Shown: in pieces, positions 35,744-43,837 of the stretch
Layout: every line of letters begins with the position of its first letter
Position numbering within the stretch: position 1 is the stretch's first letter
From: JAFAMB01 sp963775805
GTDB lineage: Bacteria > Verrucomicrobiota > Verrucomicrobiia > Chthoniobacterales > JAFAMB01
Assembly: GCA_963775805.1 (NCBI GenBank)
Contig: CAVZKG010000004.1
Location: 1 to 64,000 of the forward strand
DNA: 64,000 nt
Direction of reading: 5' to 3'
Made by a program: the position numbers and the translations under genes
The notes under the pieces: model-generated
Databases searched by the model: none
Told to the model about the DNA's origin: nothing
What the model saw: only the letters and a program-made list of their open reading frames with translations

Positions 35744-36691
35744 ATGTATCAACTCGACAAAAGAAGCCAGGCTGAAGAGAGTCGGTTGAGGCCTCGTTTC
35801 GATGCGGAGTGGCGGTTTTACCTCTCCGGTCTCGCAGGCTATATGAACTCGCGGATTTCCGGCCAAGACGCCGCAATCGAAAGAATTGTTCGAGCCGTAC
35901 AGGCAGCTGAACTCGGTTTGAACGCGCAAGGTGATCGGCCCAAATGCAGTTTCCTTCTTCTTGGTCCGACCGGTGTCGGAAAGACCGAATCGGCGAAGTG
36001 TTTCACCGAGTATATTTTCGGATCGCGGTCGGCGCTCGAGATTCTATTCATGAACGAGTACTCGTCTGAAGCGCGATTACCTGAGTTTCTCCAACGTATC
36101 GAAGCGGCAAGTTGTCGACATCCCGAAGGGTCGACCCTGCTTTTCGATGAAATAGAAAAAGCTCATCCGCAATTGATCGATATCTTTTTATCGTTACTCG
36201 AAGAGGGCGAAATAACGACCCTTTCCGGTGAGCGAGTCTCTGTTTCAAAGTTTTACTTGGTCCTAACGAGCAATCTTGGAAGTGGAGATCTTGCGAAAAT
36301 GGAAAATGCGCGGTACGCGATGATGGAGCGAATCGCTCTGGACGTTGCGAGCCAGGCGTTGCGCCCAGAATTATTTGCCCGTATCACAGAACGGATCGTC
36401 TTTAAGCCTCTCGATCTAGATGTGCAGAAAAGCATTATCGAAAAGCTAATCAGGCAAAAACTCAACTTTCTTTCGCGCTACTTCGCAATGGATCTGTCCG
36501 TCGATACAGGTCCGGTGACGGCGCTTCTCCTGCGAGTCGGGTACAATCGGTCTCAGGGCGCGCGAAGATTAGCGCAGGAAGTGGATAGACAGTTTAACCT
36601 GGCGTCACTGCACTTTGCTCTCGGCGGAACGAATCCGCGCGAAGGAAAGTTTTGCTATGACGCGGCTGTGGGGCAACTGGTTCTAAAGTAA
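35744..36691 (+). CDS. Single-domain ClpB-D2-like AAA+ ATPase at the end of the T4SS operon
   Basis: A 315-residue AAA+ protein corresponding to one ClpA/ClpB D2 module. Walker A FLLLGPTGVGKTESAK lies near residues 69-84 and Walker B STLLFDEIEKAH near 129-140. Sensor 1 is VLTSNLGSGD and the Arg-finger region LRPELFARITERIVFKPL. The Clp-type small domain ends with GYNRSQGARRLAQEVDRQFN (sensor 2). No N-domain, first AAA module or middle domain is present, and no ClpP-docking loop is obvious. It is the last gene of the virB-like operon, where no VirB11 ATPase was found. It may unfold substrates or remodel the apparatus; that is inference. Confidence 0.82.
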   Translation: MYQLDKRSQAEESRLRPRFDAEWRFYLSGLAGYMNSRISGQDAAIERIVRAVQAAELGLNAQGDRPKCSFLLLGPTGVGKTESAKCFTEYIFGSRSALEILFMNEYSSEARLPEFLQRIEAASCRHPEGSTLLFDEIEKAHPQLIDIFLSLLEEGEITTLSGERVSVSKFYLVLTSNLGSGDLAKMENARYAMMERIALDVASQALRPELFARITERIVFKPLDLDVQKSIIEKLIRQKLNFLSRYFAMDLSVDTGPVTALLLRVGYNRSQGARRLAQEVDRQFNLASLHFALGGTNPREGKFCYDAAVGQLVLK

Positions 36692-36785
36692 AGAGCGAGA
36701 TCTCGGTATCTTTCTGAGAACTCCCGGAACATAATCGTTTTGAATATCAGCTCAACCGGTAGGCAATCCAGCTCGACAAAAAAAG

Positions 36786-36812
36786 AAAAGGCCAGAACAA
36801 GCCTGGCCTTTT
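36786..36812. terminator. Bidirectional rho-independent terminator
   Basis: AAAAGGCCAG (36786-36795) and CTGGCCTTTT (36803-36812) form a perfect 10-bp stem with a 7-base loop. It carries A-runs on one side and T-runs on the other, so it works in both directions. It lies between the convergent AAA+ gene and the outer-membrane barrel gene. Confidence 0.88.
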
Positions 36813-36891
36813 CCTGCGTTACCTTATAGCCCTGTCGTCCGTACTACACCGCAGCGGACGAATTTCTATAAATATTGGTTTTTATGAGTGC

Positions 36892-37521
36892 TTAGAACGC
36901 GTAGCGAATACCGAAACGAGTCAGCATATAATTGTTCCGCACACCATTAACAATATTATACCGAGCATCTGTGAAAATCCCGATGTGAGGTGTAAACCGA
37001 TACTCGAGACCACCACCCACGTCCCCTAAGAATTGGTCGTCTGTATTGTTATGTCTGTTGAATCCTCCAAATGTCGCGGCACGGAAGGTGTTATCGTCGT
37101 GGCTATTGAATAGTCCACCCACTCCACCAAACACATACGGCGCGAGATGCAGGGTGGGCCATTTGTCGTCTAACGGGAGACGGAAGACCACATTCCCCGT
37201 CACCGTTGACCCGAAGTTGTCTTGCGGAATTTCATTGAAGAAATCTCCGTCGATCGCGAACCCAAGCCATTGAAGAGGGAAGTACTCCCCGTCGATGCCG
37301 CCTCCCCATGCGTGGTTTCCGATTGCACGAAAGTTGTCGTAGAAACTGACTCCGTAAGAACCGAAAATTCCGAGGTCAAATTCGTTTGCCCGGAAGTAGC
37401 TTGTCGGAACTGGTGGAGGCGGAGCAACGACCTCCTTGGAACTGGCGACCGCCTCCCCTGCAGACGCAGATAAAGCGAGCGACGCAATTACGACAACGGT
37501 TAAGGCGATGATTCTTTTCAT
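36892..37521 (-). CDS. Outer-membrane beta-barrel protein (OmpA/opacity-like)
   Basis: A 209-residue exported protein. The signal peptide (residues 1-21, ALSASA-G) is followed by a Pro-rich linker (VVAPPPPVPTSYF) and eight or so amphipathic strands such as FDLGIFGSYGVSFYD, WLGFAIDGDFF, HLAPYVFGGVGGLF and GGGLEYRFTPHIGIFTDARY. It ends in a Phe (FGIRYAF), the classic barrel-assembly signal. It is divided from the T4SS operon by a terminator and lies on the other strand, so it may be a partner or an unrelated porin-like surface protein. Confidence 0.8.
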   Translation of the reverse strand: MKRIIALTVVVIASLALSASAGEAVASSKEVVAPPPPVPTSYFRANEFDLGIFGSYGVSFYDNFRAIGNHAWGGGIDGEYFPLQWLGFAIDGDFFNEIPQDNFGSTVTGNVVFRLPLDDKWPTLHLAPYVFGGVGGLFNSHDDNTFRAATFGGFNRHNNTDDQFLGDVGGGLEYRFTPHIGIFTDARYNIVNGVRNNYMLTRFGIRYAF

Positions 37522-37912
37522 AGTTTGTCTAGTTAAACTCGTAATCTCTATGACGAGTGTGCTGTTACGTTGGTTTCATTATTTTTCCTTGTAAAGGGAC
37601 ATATTTACAAAAAAAAATATTTACTGACACTTCGCGCGTCGCCCCGCTCTCGGACTTGCGCGGATCAAAATTAGTGAAAAATTAATTTTTGAATAATATT
37701 TGATTTTCCTCGTCCGGGACTGAACTTGTGAATCGATATATCGTTGAGAAATGATCTATCAATGGACCTATCGTTAACTGAGATAGTTAACCAACCTATT
37801 TTGAAAGTTCACAAGTTGCTTGCATCTCGCTAGTTAGGAAAAGGAGAGAGTAGGTTATTGCCGTAATCGGTTCTGGCGCCGACCAGGCAATTTCAGCGAA
37901 TGCGCATTCTCT
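37522..37912. promoter_or_regulatory. AT-rich region with dyads, candidate origin or operator cluster
   Basis: The stretch holds AACTTGTGAA (37723-37732) and its exact reverse complement TTCACAAGTT (37808-37817), which frame about 75 bases. Inside are TATCGTT at 37739 and 37769, CTATC at 37756 and 37768, and a dyad GTTAACT-gagat-AGTTAAC near 37772-37790. The left part (37600-37720) is very AT-rich. The same TCACAAGTT word forms the palindrome after the rep gene at 41323-41347. Together this resembles an initiator or repressor binding region such as an origin, transfer origin or shared operator. Confidence 0.5.
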
Positions 37913-39778
37913 TTAACGCCCCATCCGATTCCAGAAGGGATACCAAAGCGGTACGTTTCCCTCAGGATCAATGGGGTGAATCGTCGCTTTGCGGTGCCCT
38001 TTTTCGCAATGTTTGACGATTGCCACGAATTTTGGCAGCGACATTAATTCGAATGGTTTCACCAGATATTCTTCCTCGCGTGTGCGTGTTGTGCTGCGGA
38101 CCCCTCTGGATCGGGTGTACGATTTCTTCCAGTGCATTCGTTTGCCGACGAAATCCGCAGAGCTCTCGGCGCAGGCGCGGTCCGCTGCCTTGAATATGAC
38201 GCGATTGCGCAGATTGAGAAGAGTCACATCGGCTTTTTCTTTCGAGCCGATTGCGGGAACAAACGAAAGCTTCGATTGGGCCGCCATGACCGTGGTTGCA
38301 TTGGCCTGACGGATAACGTCGACATTCGCGTCGGAGTCGGTGATAAATCGTTGTGCTTCGTCCTGCCAACAGACGAGCAGGTTGTCTTCGGTCACTGGCC
38401 GTTTTCCCGCAGGCCGCGGATCAAATCGTCGAAGGACATGGGTGTAAAAGAGCAGCTTCAGGAGGGTGGTAACATAGCGACGCTCTGTCTGGTACTTTTG
38501 CGGCATGGAGAGACAAATGATCGCTCCAGCATCCAACGCTGAAAAATTGAAACTGTTTTGCTCCGGCCCGAACACCTCGACGATGTCAGGATTGGTGAAA
38601 TAGTTGAGATAGTTGTAAATCGTGGAGATGACGCCTCCCAGTTGCTCGGGAGGTTGGCGAAGGTAGGCGTTGAAGAAGTGCTCGTAGCACTCTCTCGCGT
38701 CCGGATTTCCCTGGTTCTTGATTGATTCCAGGTGCTGCAGCAGGGATTTGAGAACGGCTTGATGTTGGAGCACCTCCAGCAACAGATGCATCGAAGGAGT
38801 GACATTCAGTAGTCGCAGCAATTGGATGCCGCGACCGATGTTTGCGTGTGCCTGCGTTTTGAAGAAACCTTTGTCTTCGCTTCCTGCGGCTAGAGAGGAA
38901 GCTGTGTCGACGATCACGGTGGCGTACGTCGACCAAGGAATTGTCGGGTCCGAAATGAGGTTGAACCGCGCGGGCGGCACCCATTCTTCGTCCGCGTGGT
39001 CAGGTCTTGTCTGAAGGAGAAGCAGATCGCTTTCGCGTCCGTACTTTCGAGCCATTCGGACGAGCGTTTCGTGATAAATGCCCTTTTCGTCACAACAGAG
39101 GCCGCCCCAATCAGGTTCATGCCGGAAAACCGAATGCAGCAGGACGTTTATCGCGAAGGTCTTCCCTGCGCCCGTGTCTCCGGTGATGAGCCAGCCTCGG
39201 CAAAAGTCGTTGCGTTCCCAGGCAAATCCGCCGATTTCCGCTGTCACCTTGCGTCCATGCCTGCAGGGAGGAGCAAAATAGAAGCTAAAGGGAAACCCGA
39301 TCAACAGTGGCAGAAAGCTGAACCATCCGACGATTGGCTGAAAGAGCCATGCAAACAGGCCTGCCGTCAACCAGAGAACCAGGAGAGGCGCGGAGCAGAT
39401 GTAGGTCGCACGCGCTTGTCGCTTGTGAAGGCCAATCCAGCGCCACGCATCCGCCACTGCCTCCTCCAAAGAGGTCTCGTCGGCAGAGTAGCGCCGTTGG
39501 TACACAATGCGGTTACTTTCGGCAACTCGGATGGCGAATCTTGGCCGGATACGTGCAATGCCCTTCTGACGATCGAGCCCTGGGAAGAGCGGTCGCCCGC
39601 TAATCTCGAAGCCGTCCTGTCTTCCCAGGATAATCAACCCCGCGTCCGGGCTGTAGTCTGGGAGCCGTATGCAATTGCCATCGCCATCCGTCAAGGACAT
39701 GCAATCGGTCAATTGAGCACTCGGCAGGGAATCCAGAAAGGCATCGGCGTCCTTGATAGCAGTCGAAATTTCAGTCAC
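37913..39778 (-). CDS. VirD4/TraD-like type IV coupling protein
   Basis: A 621-residue T4SS coupling ATPase. Two membrane helices near residues 128-170 (YICSAPLLVLWLTAGLFAWL, FSFLPLLIGFPFSFYF) are followed by the motor domain. Walker A GWLITGDTGAGKTFAINVLL is near residue 195 and Walker B LLVCWQDEAQRFITD near residue 475. QANATTVMAAQSKLSF and LLNLRNRVIFKAAD are the usual post-Walker-B motifs of the VirD4/TraG class. It is transcribed away from the rep gene. Its presence indicates that DNA or protein substrates are recruited to the channel. Confidence 0.88.
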   Translation of the reverse strand: MTEISTAIKDADAFLDSLPSAQLTDCMSLTDGDGNCIRLPDYSPDAGLIILGRQDGFEISGRPLFPGLDRQKGIARIRPRFAIRVAESNRIVYQRRYSADETSLEEAVADAWRWIGLHKRQARATYICSAPLLVLWLTAGLFAWLFQPIVGWFSFLPLLIGFPFSFYFAPPCRHGRKVTAEIGGFAWERNDFCRGWLITGDTGAGKTFAINVLLHSVFRHEPDWGGLCCDEKGIYHETLVRMARKYGRESDLLLLQTRPDHADEEWVPPARFNLISDPTIPWSTYATVIVDTASSLAAGSEDKGFFKTQAHANIGRGIQLLRLLNVTPSMHLLLEVLQHQAVLKSLLQHLESIKNQGNPDARECYEHFFNAYLRQPPEQLGGVISTIYNYLNYFTNPDIVEVFGPEQNSFNFSALDAGAIICLSMPQKYQTERRYVTTLLKLLFYTHVLRRFDPRPAGKRPVTEDNLLVCWQDEAQRFITDSDANVDVIRQANATTVMAAQSKLSFVPAIGSKEKADVTLLNLRNRVIFKAADRACAESSADFVGKRMHWKKSYTRSRGVRSTTRTREEEYLVKPFELMSLPKFVAIVKHCEKGHRKATIHPIDPEGNVPLWYPFWNRMGR

Positions 39779-39808
39779 GTAGACTATACAACATAAAAAT
39801 AAAAAGTT

Positions 39809-39824
39809 ATCAATGAGTATTGAT
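39809..39824. promoter_or_regulatory. Dyad upstream of the coupling-protein gene
   Basis: ATCAAT (39809-39814) and ATTGAT (39819-39824) form a perfect 6-bp inverted repeat with a 4-base spacer, about 30 bases before the coupling-protein start on the - strand, in an AT-rich 250-base gap. It is a plausible operator for that gene. A + strand frame of about 90 codons crosses the gap but lacks support. Confidence 0.4.
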
Positions 39825-40028
39825 GCTGATTTTCGAAACGCTCTCTTATGATCCGAAAAAGTGGAACTGCAGAAACAAGATCATGACCTTCCAACGTCTC
39901 ATGAGCGCGCTGCCTCGCAAACGATTGACCGGCCGGGCAAGAAAAGTCCGTTCCGAACTGGAGATGCCTCCAGCTAGAGATTTCTCCGATCTAACGGAGA
40001 CCGGTGCTGTCCGCCGGTTTGAACAGGG

Positions 40029-40466
40029 CTATTTGCCCCAGCGATTCAACACGGCATTCGTCACCGCGTCCCGAACAGCGTCATGGCGCATCGCCCATTG
40101 AAATTGGTAGACCCGGTTGTCGTACTGCTCTTCGAACTCCTTTTTCATCGCTTCTGTGATTTTTGCGGCGGAAACCGGCCCTCGAATCCGCGAAGAGACC
40201 TCCTCGACCGTTTCAAGGCAGTAAGCGATTAGCATTTTTGCGGCCCGCTGGGAGATATCATCGAGTTCTTCCGTGCAAACGAGGAAGAAATTTTCCCAAG
40301 TCACCTTGGTAACGCCCTTCAGCCATTGTTCCTTACCCTCGTAAAAGATCCCATCCTTGCGGTAGGTTTCGAGGAAATCGTCGACCGACAGCTGTTTTCC
40401 ATCTGTCGAAAACGACCACTTGGCTGGTTCTACCGTACTCTGCCTAGTTTCCTTCGCGGTGGCCAT
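40029..40466 (-). CDS. Hypothetical acidic helical protein of the T4SS module
   Basis: A 145-residue, charged, mostly helical cytoplasmic protein without signal or membrane segment. Notable stretches are SVDDFLETYRKDGIFYEGKE, WENFFLVCTEELDDISQRAA and AKITEAMKKEFEEQYDNRVY. An AGAGAA ribosome site precedes the ATG. It lies head to head with the rep gene and upstream of the coupling-protein gene on the same strand. I do not recognise the family; accessory, regulatory or partition roles are all possible. Confidence 0.6.
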   Translation of the reverse strand: MATAKETRQSTVEPAKWSFSTDGKQLSVDDFLETYRKDGIFYEGKEQWLKGVTKVTWENFFLVCTEELDDISQRAAKMLIAYCLETVEEVSSRIRGPVSAAKITEAMKKEFEEQYDNRVYQFQWAMRHDAVRDAVTNAVLNRWGK

Positions 40467-40532
40467 TTTTAGTGTTTCTCTTCAGAAATTTTGTATGTAG
40501 TTTCTGTAACACTCTAATTCACTGAAAGTAAA

Positions 40533-41264
40533 GTGCGTAAACACAACAAAGTTTTTAATACGTTGCCAGTTCCTGGGCCGGCAGACCAGCTGGGATTTGG
40601 CGACGATCTGATCGAGGCGTTTTACAAGCTGACCAAGGATGAGCGAGAAATCGTCATGGGCATAGTTAACCGGCTCAAACCTGGGGTGACAGCTTTTGAT
40701 TTTGACGATTTCGATCTTCAGCCCGCGGCGATGAAATTGCTCACCTATCACCGTCTTGTGCTGCACAACGGAGACAAGCAGAATTCGGTTCTCTATGCGC
40801 GATGGCTCAGTTCAATCACGTTAGTTGGGGAAAGAATGACGCTGCACCTCGACCCGGGTGTGGTTCCGCACCTTGAGCGCTTGAAGAATCACCAGAAGGA
40901 GGATTCAGAGCGGGCCAGTGTCAAACTGGCAAGCCAATACTCTATTCGACTGTACGAATGGGCCTGGAAATGGCGGCATGTCGTGCTCAAGCGAATTTCG
41001 ATTCCGCAAATCAGAAAAGTTCTCGGAGTCGACGAAGTGATTGATGCGCAGGGGAATGTAATTAGCGAAAAATGCCTTGTGCACTGGCCGAATCTGAAGC
41101 AGCGCGCGATTGACCGCGCACTTCACGAAATCAACGAGAAAACGGATTTAAGCATCCGTCTGGTCGCAGTCGGCCAGGCCAAATATCGGCGCGTGCTTTC
41201 GCTGGCGTTTGAAATCAAGGAGAAGAAACGAAAAGCCCGCGCGAATGGTTCGTTCGCCAGTTAA
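40533..41264 (+). CDS. Rep_3-family (RepB-like) replication initiator
   Basis: A 243-residue protein beginning at GTG 40533. It shows two winged-helix units as in plasmid initiators of the Rep_3 family. The N-terminal half has LYARWLSSITLVGERMTLHL. The C-terminal half has SQYSIRLYEWAWKWRH, then ISIPQIRKVLGVDE, WPNLKQRAIDRALHEINEKTDLSI and a basic strand ending in EIKEKKRKAR. The last block, where the second winged helix binds iterons, is the most characteristic. Finding it beside a T4SS suggests plasmid ancestry. It may now be an integrated or domesticated initiator. Confidence 0.83.
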   Translation: MRKHNKVFNTLPVPGPADQLGFGDDLIEAFYKLTKDEREIVMGIVNRLKPGVTAFDFDDFDLQPAAMKLLTYHRLVLHNGDKQNSVLYARWLSSITLVGERMTLHLDPGVVPHLERLKNHQKEDSERASVKLASQYSIRLYEWAWKWRHVVLKRISIPQIRKVLGVDEVIDAQGNVISEKCLVHWPNLKQRAIDRALHEINEKTDLSIRLVAVGQAKYRRVLSLAFEIKEKKRKARANGSFAS

Positions 41265-41322
41265 CACCCTGATGCACCTGGTCCGAGGCTGAGAGAGGGG
41301 GTTCGGGTGCCGCCGATGAATA

Positions 41323-41347
41323 CTCACAAGTTTAAAAAACTTGTGAG
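41323..41347. terminator. Perfect palindrome after the rep gene (terminator or Rep site)
   Basis: CTCACAAGTTT (41323-41333) and AAACTTGTGAG (41337-41347) form an 11-bp perfect stem with a 3-base loop. It could terminate the rep transcript. It also contains both orientations of the TCACAAGTT word found at 37723-37732 and 37808-37817, so a protein-binding role, for example by the initiator, is equally likely. Confidence 0.6.
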
Positions 41348-41356
41348 CTATTCAGG

Positions 41357-41719
41357 CTAGTAAACCTGTGTCTTTTCTGAGGACGGCTCGGTGAGGATAC
41401 GAACCTTTACTTGACGAGACTCTTTGACCCGCGCAACTCGGAAGTTCGCGAGATCATCCAGGAACTGTCCGCGGCCGGGGAACTCTCTACCCAGTGAGAT
41501 CTCGACATCGGCGAAAGTGTAGCGGAGCGTGACAAGGCAATCTCCCAGCAGATCGATGCACAGTAAGCAGGAGTAGGGGAGGATTTTCACTCGGGAGGGG
41601 CTTTTGAGCTCAAAAGCGCAGGAAATCCCTGATTGGCTGCCAGAATGGCAGACGTACGGCTGGTCTTCCAATCGTCCGAATACGTATGGCCCCGGCACAA
41701 CACGCAAATAACAATCCAA
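41357..41719 (-). CDS. Hypothetical protein downstream of folC
   Basis: A frame of 120 residues starting at TTG 41719 (YLRVVPGPYVFGRLEDQPYV). It contains alternating strands and a Cys-rich middle (SCLLCIDLLGDCLVTLRYTF), no signal peptide and no recognised domain. Amino-acid usage is protein-like and it follows folC by 17 bases on the same strand, so it may be a real small gene. Function unknown; start uncertain. Confidence 0.5.
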   Translation of the reverse strand: MDCYLRVVPGPYVFGRLEDQPYVCHSGSQSGISCAFELKSPSRVKILPYSCLLCIDLLGDCLVTLRYTFADVEISLGREFPGRGQFLDDLANFRVARVKESRQVKVRILTEPSSEKTQVY

Positions 41720-41736
41720 AGGAATGTTGTCAACTG

Positions 41737-42972
41737 CTACTGATTGCTCGGTTGAAGAGCCGCTTGGGCCGGGTCAAGGATCGACAATACTTCTCCAACT
41801 AGAAAGAGCGTTCCAGTCACCAGTATCCGCTCCTCGAATCGACGGGCGAGATCCAGCGCCTCCGCGGCGTCGGCGCACTGAGTCGCGGGAATCTGCTGCG
41901 GGACAAAACGCTTAATTTCCGAAGTCGACGCGGTGCGCTGGCTTTGGACCGGAACGATGAAGAACCGTGCTGCCAACGGGCTTAGCGTGCCAATCATGGT
42001 CTCCAGATCCTTGTCGCGTAAAACGCCGAACACGATACTTGCAAGTTCCTGCCCGACGCACTCATGCCAGGTTTTGATCAATTGCGTGATTGCGGCAGGG
42101 TTGTGAGCACCGTCCAGAATGATCCGATCATCGACGCGCTGAAATCTTCCAGGCCAATAAACCATTTGCAGCCCGTTTGCCACGGCTTCTGGGCCGACGC
42201 GTATCCTGGCCTTTTCGAGCGCAGTTCTGGCAATCGCACCATTCATTTGCTGGTGGGTTCCCTGCAACCCGATCGGTAGCTGACTGATCGCTGTCTCAAC
42301 AAAAGTGATTGGCGCATCGCAGCGACCTGCGATTTGCTCGAGCACTGCGCGAACTTCAGGGTATTGAGGTCCAGATACGACCGGCGTTCCCTGCTTGATA
42401 ATACCCCCTTTCTCGGCTGCGATTTTACCGAGGGAATCGCCAAGCCAAAGCTGATGATCCAAATCAATCGATGTCAAGACAGAGACGAGCGGCCGTACGA
42501 CGTTAGTGGCGTCCAGACGGCCGCCGAGCCCGGTTTCGAGCACCACAAGGTCAACGCCCTGTGCCCGGAAATAGTCGAGTGCGAGTGCGGTTGCGATCTC
42601 AAAGAATGTGGGATGCCGTTCCTCGTCAATTTTGGATCGGATCTTGCCAATGCCGCGCACGACGGCGTCATCATCGATCGGCACCCCATCTACCTGGATT
42701 CGCTCGTTAAAGCGGACGAGGTGAGGTGAAGTGAAGAGACCGACTCGAAGACCGGCCGATCGGCAAATCGAGTCGAGCATCGCGCAAACCGACCCTTTAC
42801 CATTGGTGCCGGCGACATGAATAAACCGCAGGTCGTTTTGGGGGTTGCCTAGGTCGGTTAACAGACGATAGACATTCTCCAAACCGAGTTTCACTCCCCG
42901 GGACTGTGTGCCGAAAAGCCATTCTACCGCGGAATCATAAGGAGAGTTCACCAGGTCTACTGAGAACCTCAC
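41737..42972 (-). CDS. folC: Bifunctional folylpolyglutamate/dihydrofolate synthase FolC
   Basis: A 411-residue Mur-ligase-type enzyme that adds glutamate to folates. The GTG start at 42972 overlaps the accD stop (GTGA) and gives VRFSVDLVNSPYDSAVEWLF; the longer open frame merely repeats accD DNA. Motifs are HVAGTNGKGSVCAMLDSI (ATP loop, about residue 45), TSPHLVRFNERI, ETGLGGRLDATNVV, DLDHQLWLGDSLGKIA and the C-terminal ILDGAHNPAAI. It is paired with accD, a common arrangement in bacteria. Confidence 0.93.
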   Translation of the reverse strand: MRFSVDLVNSPYDSAVEWLFGTQSRGVKLGLENVYRLLTDLGNPQNDLRFIHVAGTNGKGSVCAMLDSICRSAGLRVGLFTSPHLVRFNERIQVDGVPIDDDAVVRGIGKIRSKIDEERHPTFFEIATALALDYFRAQGVDLVVLETGLGGRLDATNVVRPLVSVLTSIDLDHQLWLGDSLGKIAAEKGGIIKQGTPVVSGPQYPEVRAVLEQIAGRCDAPITFVETAISQLPIGLQGTHQQMNGAIARTALEKARIRVGPEAVANGLQMVYWPGRFQRVDDRIILDGAHNPAAITQLIKTWHECVGQELASIVFGVLRDKDLETMIGTLSPLAARFFIVPVQSQRTASTSEIKRFVPQQIPATQCADAAEALDLARRFEERILVTGTLFLVGEVLSILDPAQAALQPSNQ

Positions 42973-43814
42973 TTCCCTGGTTCGAGATAGTTCAGCAGCA
43001 TTGTCAACGTCGAGCGCAACTGCTTCCGGTGAACGATCATGTCGATTAATCCGTGGTCCTGAAGGAATTCTGCGGTCTGAAAACCTGGCGGCAAGTCTTG
43101 ATGGGTTGTCTCCTTGATAACCCGGGGGCCAGCGAATCCGATCATACACCTCGGTTCCGCCAAAATGAGATCCCCGAGCGAGGCAAAGCTTGCCATCACT
43201 CCGGCTGTTGTCGGATGGGTGAGCACGGAAATGTAGGGCAACCCTTTCTCCGCGTGCCGAGCCAGCGCCCCGCTGGTCTTCGCCATCTGCATCAAGCTCA
43301 ACATTCCTTCGTACATCCTTGCTCCGCCGGATGCGGAAACAATAATCACTGGGCGGCGGTCCTTTGTCCCGCGCTCAATCAGTCGCGTGATTTTTTCGCC
43401 GACGACGGAACCCATTGTGGCCGCCAGAAAATTGAAATCCATTGCAGCAATAGCAACCGGCTTCCCTTCCAGAGTGCCAAACCCGGTCTGGGCGGCATCC
43501 TTAAGGCCGGTCTTTTCCTGATAGTTCTTGAGGCGGTCCCCATATGCGGCGACACCTTTGAAGCTCAAGACGTCGACCGAGAGCATATCACGGTCAAATT
43601 CAGCAAAGGTTCCCGGATCGATCAGGTTGTCGATTCGTTCTTTAGCCGAGATCGTAAAATGATAATCGCACTTCGGGCAGACTTTGAGATTCTGCACGAG
43701 CTCAAGATTATGAATAACCTCCCCGCAGTCGGGGCATTTTTGCCACAGGCCCTCCGGCATTTCCCTTTTTTTATTGGTTGGAAGTTTAAGAGACGGCTTC
43801 TGAAAAATAGGCAT
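42969..43814 (-). CDS. accD: Acetyl-CoA carboxylase carboxyltransferase subunit beta AccD
   Basis: A 281-residue AccD, part of malonyl-CoA synthesis for fatty acids. The start at 43814 gives the usual MPIFQKPSLKLP. A four-Cys zinc ribbon lies at the N-terminus (KCPDCGEVI and KVCPKCDYHF). The carboxyltransferase core includes VVGEKITRLIERGT, SASGGARMYEGMLSLMQMAKT and TAGVMASFASLGDLILAEP, and GFAGPRVIKETTHQDLP. It is followed by overlapping folC. It also feeds malonyl-CoA to the polyketide synthase at the right edge, though not physically linked. Confidence 0.96.
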   Translation of the reverse strand: MPIFQKPSLKLPTNKKREMPEGLWQKCPDCGEVIHNLELVQNLKVCPKCDYHFTISAKERIDNLIDPGTFAEFDRDMLSVDVLSFKGVAAYGDRLKNYQEKTGLKDAAQTGFGTLEGKPVAIAAMDFNFLAATMGSVVGEKITRLIERGTKDRRPVIIVSASGGARMYEGMLSLMQMAKTSGALARHAEKGLPYISVLTHPTTAGVMASFASLGDLILAEPRCMIGFAGPRVIKETTHQDLPPGFQTAEFLQDHGLIDMIVHRKQLRSTLTMLLNYLEPGK

Positions 43815-43837
43815 AATTGGCGGTGCACCCGGTCTTG

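Noticed and set aside
39820..40101. A + strand frame of about 90 codons between the coupling protein and unknown protein genes
   Set aside because: It overlaps the more protein-like - strand gene at 40029-40466, has no ribosome site, and is very Arg-rich in a way expected from a shadow frame.
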